Assembly: GCA_027946365.1 (NCBI GenBank)
Contig: JAPEUQ010000015.1
Location: 620,001-684,000, forward strand
Origin: Kalmusia sp. IMI 367209
Taxonomy: Eukaryota; Ascomycota; Dothideomycetes; Pleosporales; Didymosphaeriaceae
DNA: 64,000 bases
Direction of reading: 5' to 3'
Position numbers and translations under genes: made by a program. Every line of letters starts with the position of its first letter. Within the stretch, counting starts at the first letter, position 1. Below the pieces are notes generated by a model, which worked only from the letters and a program-made list of their open reading frames with translations, was not told the origin of the DNA and did not search any database. Of the stretch, positions 55,860 to 64,000 are shown one piece after another.

Positions 55860-57547
55860 GATGATTGAGGTTTCAAGCTTCTATTAACAGTAGCCTGGCT
55901 TGTGTCTCAATCTGTAATGCGAGTAGAAGATCACAAAGAGTAGAAGCCGACTAAAGCTTCCTTATATACTCATAGGCCTGCAAGCAAAACCCATCAGAGT
56001 CGATTCGAGAGACATACTAAGCCATCATTTTTCTCATAGCGCTCGCGATGCACCCTGTTGTAAGCGGTCTAGATCGTGAGAACTCCAAGCACACGGGAGG
56101 CTGAATGACTAGCAGCGCTTGTGAAGCACGAGAATCGGCCTCCTCAACTAAGTCGGTCCTTCTTGAGGCTTACTACTATGGGCCAGGCTGTTCGTGAAAT
56201 TGTAGTGGCTGACTGTCGTCGATATTGTTGCTCCATAGGTAACTCTGGATCATTTGACAAGCTGCTTTGGGTTAGAAGCCCTGGCCCTATGCACCTTTGC
56301 CGAAGTCTTCATAGCCACTTTAGGACGAAGAACATGGGGTAACGAGTATCATTTCGACTAGTGCCGGCGTTAAAGTAGGTGTTGGTTCTTCGCGAAGCTG
56401 ATCTGGTGGCTTTGTTTCCTAATGTAGTAAGCTTGATCCGCACCCGCCCAGGGGTTCTGGTGTGGCTTCCAATAGTGCACTGTGTAGAGAGGCATTAGTC
56501 AGTGAAAATAGCAGACCGCATTTGCGGGACGTAGATAGTAAGACGGTTCTGTGGATAGAAAGGACCCTCATATTCCTCTTATTGTTTTGCTTCAGCTCGT
56601 AAGTCGTGCCCTTCCTGGTGTTCCTCATTGTACGATCTCTTTTCAGCCATGAGGAGCTGAGGCCCTCTCGAATCGGGTCTAATTCTCACAGAAAAGTCGG
56701 TAAGCAGGTTCCGCGGAGGTAATAATACGAGAAACCGCAAGCTAAACTAGCAAACCGCGGGGCGCCCGAAATACAGGCACAGCACGTGTTCTCGTCTCGT
56801 GGACCTGGATCTGCTATGCGCTATCCTCAGAAATCGACCTTTGTGGATTCCTGAAAAAGACACTATTCAGATAGATATGAGATATAAGGGATCAGCTGAG
56901 AGGAATACGTCCGGCGGGCGAAGTGTGAGATGCCCGTCGAGGTAACTCGAACCAGAGGCCTCACGAATTGATCTCTATTACAAACTCTTCGACCCTTTCT
57001 TGAGACTCCGTCAGACAGTCCAAATGAATGGACAGATATCTTCGTTAATTTTCGTACAATCTAACACATTCGGAGAGACACGACATATGAACTCAGACAC
57101 CCTTACGTATAGATCTTGGAGCATCGCGATAAGTCCTTGTCATCGATCATTGTAGCGAACCGATCAAGGTCTAGGGCGATCGTAGAGGATGAACAGGATG
57201 GAGAGGAGGGGGGTTCGCTGAGCCGCATGGCGCATCCAGGCCTTCGGGAATGCAGGTGCTCAGCGCTAGCCGCCCCTAGTTAGAGCCCCCTTGGCGGAGT
57301 ACCAAACAACGACGTTCGCGGTACCCATGGTGCAAAGTGTCAACTACACAAAAGTTTGCGCCTACAAGGCTACCACAATCCACACTGATCTCACCCGCCC
57401 TCTGCATTCTCGCCCCTCTGTCTCGCTCTTTCATCGCACCACCGCACACTACAAACACTATCCTTGCTGCGAAATCGCAGTCCAACCGCCACTATGGTTT
57501 GTCCTCATATTCCTGGCTCAAGCACGCACAACAACCGCTGATCTCCC
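55860..57547. other. Long intergenic region
   Basis: About 1.7 kb. No gene is recognised. The last 250 bp are pyrimidine-rich and presumably 5' UTR and promoter of BOS1. Confidence 0.5.
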
Positions 57548-58400
57548 ATGCAGAACGCGCTCTTCAACTCCGCACTCCGCCAATCAACCTCCCTCCGCAA
57601 AGATCTCGACCTCTTCGCCGAAACATCGACACCTTCCCCCCGCTCTGCAGGGCCAAATCTCCGCAAGCCTCACCTCTTTCTCGCGCACTGTCGACGACTA
57701 TGCGAAGCTTGCAAAGCAAGAACCTGTACAAACGAAACAAGAAAAAGCATTCGAGCGCGTGAAAACTTTTAAGGCGGAGTTGGACGAATATCGGGAGAGC
57801 TTCAAGCGCATAAAGAGCGCAAACGAGGACGTGGTACGTTGCCTTACTGTTTAGAGCCTGGGGGACGAAGATATATAGGGTGAAGAATGTATAGGCTAAT
57901 TGAAGCTTGTGTAGCAAACAACGGCGGCGAGAACGGAGCTATTGGGCAGGAGACCGCATCACGCGGCGACGCCGGAGAACCCGTACGCGCAAACGAGTGT
58001 AACGGCTGCCGGAGCCCAGCACTCGCCGTTTGCCCCTAAAGGACCGTATAATCCGAACTCCCCCTATTCGGCAAATCCGTATTCCGCGGGTGCACCCGTG
58101 GGTGGCGATTATTCGCGTGAATCGCACGCTTTTCGAGAGAATTCCTTCGTCAATAAGACCTCCGAGCAGTTAGATGAATTTCTAGACAGGGGCAGGGCGG
58201 TGCTTGGGGATTTGGGAAATCAAAGGGATATGCTGAAGGGGACGCAAAGGAGGCTGTACAGTGTAGCGAATACACTGGGTATCAGCGGCGATACGATACG
58301 CATGGTGGAGCGGAGAGCGAAACAGGACAAGTGGATATTCTGGGCAGGAGTCGTCATCTTTTTCCTCTTCTGCTGGCTCGTGTTGCATTTTCTGCGATGA
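57548..58400 (+). pseudogene. BOS1: ER-Golgi SNARE Bos1, +1 frame break as sequenced
   Basis: The start MQNALFNSALRQSTSLRKDL is typical of Bos1/membrin. The frame breaks within a C6 run at 57636-57641; dropping one C restores PSPALQGQISASLTSF with AKQEPVQTKQEKAFERVKTF. An 81-bp intron (57834-57914) joins NEDV to QTTAARTELLGRRPH. The C-terminal half holds the Qb-SNARE helix (ENSFVNKTSEQLDEFLDRG through NTLGISGDTIRMVERR) and a tail anchor WIFWAGVVIFFLFCWLVLHF. With the fix the protein has 256 residues. Bos1 works with Sed5, Bet1 and Sec22 in ER-to-Golgi fusion and is essential in yeast. A real loss is therefore unlikely, and a base overcall is the favoured explanation. Confidence 0.85.
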
Positions 58401-58918
58401 TCATCGGCGAGGTCCCGGTTGGGTTGCGCAACGTTCGATTCGTGTCTATATGTTGAGCGTACGTTTCGGATTTGGATATGCACTTCATCAGGCTTAGCGA
58501 GGCGTCTGGAGTTTGGTAAGATACTGAAGCTAGAATTTACACTAGAGTGTTGAAGTTGGTCATACAAGCCATTGAAAAAACCGAGCACATCAGTCAACTA
58601 CCATCCATGGATCTGTGTCTCATAGATGATGAGGAGACCCTACGCGACTCTTGTATCCCTCAAATACTAGTAATTGGCAAGAAAAGTATACAGCGGATAT
58701 AACAATGAATCGAGAAAGAATGCTTGCTACCCAGCTCCTTCGTAACATCTATTATCGTTTTCGAACGTGTTGAAGAACGATGACAAGCAAAGAAATAAGA
58801 GAAGCAAAATGTAGCTGACGAAGCGATAAAGAGGATTTTGATTAGACGCCCTGCAGCCGATAGCTGATAATACATGCGAAGAAAGAGGGCGATCAAAACC
58901 AAGACACGACCAGAGGCC
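58401..58918. other. Intergenic, convergent 3' ends
   Basis: About 0.52 kb between BOS1 and the orphan gene on the opposite strand. No gene is seen. Confidence 0.5.
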
Positions 58919-59809
58919 CTAACCGGTGATCATCCCGCGCATAGGAATGAAAGGTCCAGGCTGCCCCGCAACATCGTCTTCCAACACTTGCTGATTGTAT
59001 TCCAAAAGGTTGACCTTGTCCGCCAAGAACTGCTGTTGCATCCTGAGATCCTCCATCTCAGCATCGCGCATCGGATCGTTGGCGTATACGGCTGGAGAAG
59101 GAAAACCACTCATCATGCCAGTCGGTGCCGGCAGCGCAAGAAAGTTTGGCGCTGCGATGCGGGGCATGGGGGTGTAGAATACCGGGGGCATCGTTCGAGA
59201 TCTGTGCCGCCGATCGTACCTGTCCAGCCGTCGGCCACGGTCCATCGAGTCGTCATCGTCCCAAGGGTCGTAACGGCTTGGACGATAGTGCAGCATTTCA
59301 TTCTGCTTCTTTCTGAGGTAGTGCATTGCGAACCCCACATCTGGAGTCATTCGAAAGGTCGAAATGAGACGTATGCCGTAATCCCAGTCGTCCAAGTATC
59401 GGCAGTCTTCCGTGGCGATAGTATGTCGGTTCACCAAGAAGAAATCGACGAGACAGTCTGCGATCGAGGTTGACCGGCCTTCGTACGCCAGATGAGCGAG
59501 AGTGATGAAATGTCTTCGTAGCTTTGCTGAGCTGTTGGGGTGTTGCTTTCGAAGGAGGTCGTCCAGATTCCTGTGTAGTCGCGGAATAACAGTCAAGGCA
59601 CTCCTGTCCCTGAGGAGCTGGAAGAAGCTCCTGAGTGCATGGTAAGCGTGTGGCTCAGAGACGCGGCCTGAGATGGTACTGAATTGCCTGGCCAGTCTGT
59701 CTAGGTCAATGTCTTGCGAGCTCATTGCCATGCCTGGTAAGTGTGCGATGATGATAGAATCATCGATCCTCCAAGGTCGCAAGAAGCCACCGCGATAAAC
59801 TTCCCTCAT
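58919..59809 (-). CDS. Orphan protein, helical with acidic/arginine-rich patch
   Basis: A 296-residue reading from MREVYRGGFLRPWRIDD. The frame remains open to 59938 with no ATG there, so an upstream exon is possible and this start is provisional. The first 190 residues are predicted helical (LARQFSTISGRVSEPHAYHA, HFITLAHLAYEGRSTSIADC). A charged patch (DPWDDDDSMDRGRRLDRYDRR) and a Pro/Met-rich part follow. The C-terminus is a coiled helix (MQQQFLADKVNLLEYNQQVL). No known domain is recognised. The structured composition argues for a real gene. Confidence 0.55.
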   Translation of the reverse strand: MREVYRGGFLRPWRIDDSIIIAHLPGMAMSSQDIDLDRLARQFSTISGRVSEPHAYHALRSFFQLLRDRSALTVIPRLHRNLDDLLRKQHPNSSAKLRRHFITLAHLAYEGRSTSIADCLVDFFLVNRHTIATEDCRYLDDWDYGIRLISTFRMTPDVGFAMHYLRKKQNEMLHYRPSRYDPWDDDDSMDRGRRLDRYDRRHRSRTMPPVFYTPMPRIAAPNFLALPAPTGMMSGFPSPAVYANDPMRDAEMEDLRMQQQFLADKVNLLEYNQQVLEDDVAGQPGPFIPMRGMITG

Positions 59810-61186
59810 GATAGCTATTGTCTTCGGGGCTAAATCGAGAAGCGGTAGATAGATCCTGTCAAGTTTGTGGAGCAGAATTGTAAGTTTCGTCTGAGAGAAA
59901 GCCGCTGGTAGAGCGAGTCTCCCTATATACTTGCGCAAGAATGTTCAGCCCAGTTTTGCCTGATCATCTCACGACCTCACGGTGGTACAGCAATGTTTGT
60001 TCCTGGTCGCTGGCCCAACAAATCTCAGACGTGTCAACCGCTGTCGTAGCAAACAAGTACAACCTACTGACCGCATCATCCAGTCATGCTCGGCTTTTTG
60101 ATGACTTCCGTGCCCCCGCACCAGTTATTATTCAGAATAAACAGAGGCAATGCTCTGAGCTCACCGCCGGTTCAAGTCGCGTATCACCATGCCATTTGTA
60201 CATATTGAGCTTCGGATGGCACGTACGAGCAGCCGTCCGGTGAGGCTACCGGCCACTTGCCGATGTCTTCGAGATCGCCTCCCTGGAACCCGGAGACGAA
60301 GTCCAGTGATCATGGTCACTCCCTGCTGCCGCGTGGCTGAGGCTGCATCTGGAGCTTGATGGAGCGCCCTGAGCGCATGGATTCATATTCATCCCTTCAA
60401 GCATTTTTCAGCAACAGCTATGCACAAAAGTGGCTTGGAAGGTTGGTCACACTGCAAGGCGCAGTGCTCGGCCAATAGACAAACCAATGCATGTGCCAAT
60501 AGGGTTGTCGAGGAATCCTGACATGACTGATGGCAAGCATTCAAACATCAAGGACATGACACATGCTGCTGATGCGATCGCCCGTCATGGGACTGCGTAA
60601 CCCCGCGGATGACGGTTATGGGCCCATTGGTGGCAGTTGCGTATCAATAAGGCCGACGAAGTCGCAATTCCTAACGTTCCACACGTCTACTTGTTGTAGG
60701 TTTGCATTCGGTCATGATTGCTTGCATGTTACAGTGAGTCGGTCAGTAGACGGGAAAGAATGCATCAATGAACGTTGCGGTGACAAGTGATGATTCTGGA
60801 GAAGGACAGCAAACGCGTCTTCGTCGGCAAGCGCCGAGAGCGCTGGCGCGCAAAGGTGACTCAACACCGCGTGACACGTTAAGTCGCATCTGATTGGGCT
60901 TCACGTTGGAAAGTTCAAGTACAGCCTCGCTTTAGTCAACATCAGAGTGTCGTTGGCATCTTATTGAGCAGAACCTGTAACCAGAACCGGGCCGAATCTT
61001 ACTGAATTACATTGGTGTACCCAGACACCTTCGTGTTGTGCGTAGGTGAACGGTCAACAAAGCTAGCATGATGCACTATATTGAATTCGATAGCATTGAC
61101 AATGAGAAAACGAGTCACTTTATACAGATCCAACTAAAACGCCATCTAGAATGCCATCGTACGATCATCAATCATGACACTATCCC
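59810..61186. other. Intergenic
   Basis: About 1.4 kb containing the 5' region of the orphan gene and the 3' flank of the nitrite reductase. No further gene is seen. Confidence 0.5.
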
Positions 61187-64000
61187 TCACCAGTCCAAGC
61201 CCCCGGCGCCTCGTTCCCCGCCCGCAAGAATCATTCCCGCTCGCCCCTTCTCTCCCAGACCATCTTTCAAATGACTGACGGCGAATCCTTTTCTTCCCTT
61301 CTGCTTCTCCTTCAATTTCCTGTCCAGACTCTCAAATGGATCGCTTGTTTCGTCCTTCTTTATCTTCCACTTACTCGTCCCCAGCACACTGTCTAGCTCC
61401 TCCACGCTCGGCAGCTTAACATACACGTATCCGTCGTCACGCTCCTCCACAGGGAAGGTAGCGATGTTGACCTGTTCATCGTTTGCACACCGACCGGCCT
61501 GCGGGCCTGAAAGCTCGTAGTTGCGCTTGTGGTAGGGGCAAGAGACCCAGAGTTTGTTGTTGGCGATATCATCACCGATGAGGCCATCGCTGAGCACGAA
61601 CGCCCGCTTGTGTGGGCACATTTGCTGAGTGCAGTAGTATTTTCCCCGCACCTTGAAGACAGCGAGCTGGGTGTCGCCGCGCTTGACGGCTTTGGAGTCG
61701 CCGGTGGGCAGGTCGTGGAATTCTTCGGCCTTGACGAGAGGCTGCCAGCTGAGCTCGCCCCATTTGTGGCCCTTGAAGTCTTCTTTTACTGACTCAGTTG
61801 GCCAGTAGCTCGGACGTTCCTGTCCCCGTTCTTTCGTGGGCTCAATTGGCGGTTCGATGTTCTCTGATGTGTTGGCGAACTGATTGAAGAGTGCTCTCCT
61901 TTCGGGATTCTTGAGCGCTTCCGTCCATTCGCAGAAGAATGAGTCGACAAGTTCGTGCATCTGCTTCTCTAGATCGGCGCAGATGCCAAGCTTATCTTGT
62001 AGAATGACCTCTTGGAGGTACTTGATGCCACCAGGTAAATTCTCGACCCACCTTGCCGTCCGTTGCAGTTTATCTGCTGTCCGGATGTAGAACGCGATGT
62101 AGCGGTCTAGGATCGGGATGACATCGTCGGGCGGGACATCCTTAGCCAACAGTTCAGAATGTCTTGGTTTTGCGCCGCCATTGCCGCCGACGAATATGTT
62201 GAAGCCCTTCTCGGTTGCAATGAGACCAAAGTCCTTGTTCTGAGCTTCGGCACACTCCCTCACACAGCCAGACACGCCACCCTTGAACTTGTGCGGCCCA
62301 CGTATTGACTTGTACCGCTCCTCTAATCGCACTGCCATACCTACACTGTCACCAACACCGAAGCGGCACCACGTTGTCCCCACGCAAGACTTGACCGTGC
62401 GGAGCGATTTTGCGTATGCGTGCCCAGATTCCATCCCTCCATCTACTAGCTCCTGCCAAATTCCCAAAAGATCCTGTTTCTTTGCGCCAAACATATCGAT
62501 ACGCTGACCGCCTGTAATTTTGCAGTAGAGGTTGTACTTCTTTGCGACAGTGCCGATGATGATGAGCTTCTCAGGGGTGATCTCGCCACCAGCGACTCGA
62601 GGTATGACACTAAATGTTCCGTTTCGCTGGATGTTCGCCAGGAAGCGATCGTTGGTATCCTGTAATCCTCGCCTTGGATCGTCTAGCAAGTGCTTGTTGA
62701 ATAAACTGGAGATGATGGAGCCGATTGCAGGTTTGCAAGCCTCACATCCTGTCGATTCAGATTCTTTCCCACATTCCTTCATTACGTCAGCGAATCCGGT
62801 AAGCTTCTTGACGTAGATGATGTTGAAGAGATCGGCACGGGAATATTCAAAGTGTGGGCAGAGATGGTTCTTGACTTCTTGGCCCATGGAGGCCATGGTT
62901 TTGTTGAAGATGGTCTGAACGAGCGGCATGCAGCCACCGCAGCCTGTCCCGGCCTTGGTGCACGATTTGACGTCGCCGATTGATTTGCAAGTGCCGTCTT
63001 TCACACCTTTCACCACGTCGCCCTTGGTAACATTATGACATGAGCAAATTTGCGTGTCGTCATCGCTAAGGTTCGTTAGTATCAATTCAAGGAAGTACAG
63101 AATTTCTCTTACAGGTCAGCACCATCATCGTCACCCTTCTGCGCGCCTACGATGAGCTCGCTCGGTGGTATTTCCAGCTGCTTTTGATTCTTAACCATCG
63201 GAACCAGCTTCACATAATCCTTCGTGTCGCCGATCATCATGCCTCCTAGTAAATACTTCCCATCCATTGTGAACAAGTATTTCTTGTACACCTGCTGGAA
63301 CGGGTCTTTGTACGTGAGCGCTTTGACAGGGGATGGCGCTGGTCCATCAGTCAATCTCTTCACCTTGTCTCTAGGTCCGGTCTCACCGTCTTTCTTCGCT
63401 GGTCGTCTCCCGGGCATATCCTTGGGTCCATCACGATCAGCGAAGAAGTCTCCGAAGCTGGCTACCTCTACTCCAAGCAGCTTTAGCTTCGTGCTCAGGT
63501 CTGGCCGTTTGAATTTGCGTGGTGTGTGCGCTTTTGCTTGTGTGAGGTTGAAGGCGAGGACGTCCGCCATTTCGACACCGGGCGCGATGAGACCAAAAGT
63601 TTGGTTTTCCCAACTCGCACACTCACCGATGGCGTAGATATCTTTGGTTGACGTTGATAGGTCAGGAGCGACCACGATGCCGCCTCCGCGGTCAGCGCAT
63701 TTGATGCCCGCTTTTCGAGCAAGCTCGTCGCGTGCTCTGATGCCAATCTGGAATCGTAAGCCGATCGTGCTACCGTAACAAACACGTGATACTCACAGCA
63801 AAACAAATAGTCGAGCACTCCATACTCTCTCCATCTTCGAATATAACACCTTTCACAAAGCCTTCCTCATCGACCTCGATTTTCCCCACTCGTTTGGAAA
63901 GCATGACATCCAGGCCCAACGCTCGGACTTGCTCCACAACCATCCCTCCTGCGTCGCCATCTAGTTGTCTGCTCAACACCCATCTATTTCTCTCGATAAG
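61187..64000 (-). CDS. niiA: Nitrite reductase [NAD(P)H], 5' end outside the window
   Basis: Three visible exons (64000-63797, 63747-63113, 63065-61187), with introns of 49 and 47 bp, give 905 residues; some 200 N-terminal residues lie beyond the edge. In order: the end of the FAD/NAD(P)H domain (RNRWVLSRQLDGDAGGMV, IYAIGECASWENQTFGLIAPG), a BFD-like [2Fe-2S] segment (CSCHNV, CTKAGTGCGGC), the sirohaem and [4Fe-4S] site (SCVGTTWCRFGVGDS with GCVREC, a Cx5C-n-Cx3C pattern), and a C-terminal Rieske domain (CPHKRAF, CPYHKRNY). The enzyme reduces nitrite to ammonium with six electrons in nitrate assimilation. In many fungi it is clustered and divergent from nitrate reductase; that gene would lie off the right edge. 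It is usually controlled by nitrate and nitrogen repression, but its promoter is not visible. Confidence 0.95.

Noticed and set aside
56930..56970. Minus-strand GGTTCGAGT resembling a tRNA T-loop
   Set aside because: The conserved C after the loop is missing and no cloverleaf can be drawn.
60140..60200. tRNA-like T-loop GGTTCAAGTC
   Set aside because: T-stem bases do not pair and no D-arm or anticodon arm fits.

Overview
The window is nuclear DNA of a filamentous ascomycete (Pezizomycotina). The grounds are dense genes on both strands, many 46-90 bp GT-AG introns with CTAAC/CTGAC-like branch sites, and fungal proteins such as a GH71 alpha-1,3-glucanase, a fungal NAD(P)H nitrite reductase with a C-terminal Rieske domain, and an RRG7-type mitochondrial protein. 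A Dothideomycete (Pleosporales-like) source is my best guess, but it is inference. All exon structures were worked out by hand from splice signals and reading-frame continuity.

Left part (1-27 kb) is mostly core genes: a 5'-truncated GYF-domain protein, SPC24 and FIS1 in a divergent pair, a RING-H2 ubiquitin ligase, a 1382-residue coiled-coil protein built from heptad-multiple repeats, a GlcG/HbpS-like protein, a secreted GH71 glucanase, a TauD-type dioxygenase, a single-pass membrane protein, an MCH1-like MFS transporter and a divergent Serinc/TMS1 gene.

The middle (27-36.7 kb) looks like an accessory stretch. It has long A+T-rich spacers, two small orphan ORFs, a 97-bp pyrimidine tract, an unrecognised secreted protein, a frame-broken small secreted cysteine protein and a type-B carboxylesterase with a 3' frameshift.

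The right part (36.7-64 kb) returns to core genes: HAS1 helicase, MED21 divergent from RRG7, a zinc-less MDR oxidoreductase, a PRM10/ThrE-type transporter, a MATE-like transporter divergent from an alpha/beta hydrolase, a nuclear SANT/Myb-like protein, a tiny conserved-looking protein, a Thr-rich secreted protein with a Cys-rich tail, the SNARE BOS1, an orphan, and the nitrite reductase running off the right edge.

Four genes (33, 34, 40 and 57 kb) each need the loss of exactly one base in a homopolymer to restore their frame. Two of them, BOS1 and RRG7, should be important to the cell, so sequence overcalls are a serious alternative to true gene decay. No CRISPR array, rRNA, convincing tRNA or intact transposon was seen. 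I see no obvious secondary-metabolite cluster or new multi-gene system. The strongest candidates for novelty are the orphan secreted proteins and the modular Thr-rich gene.
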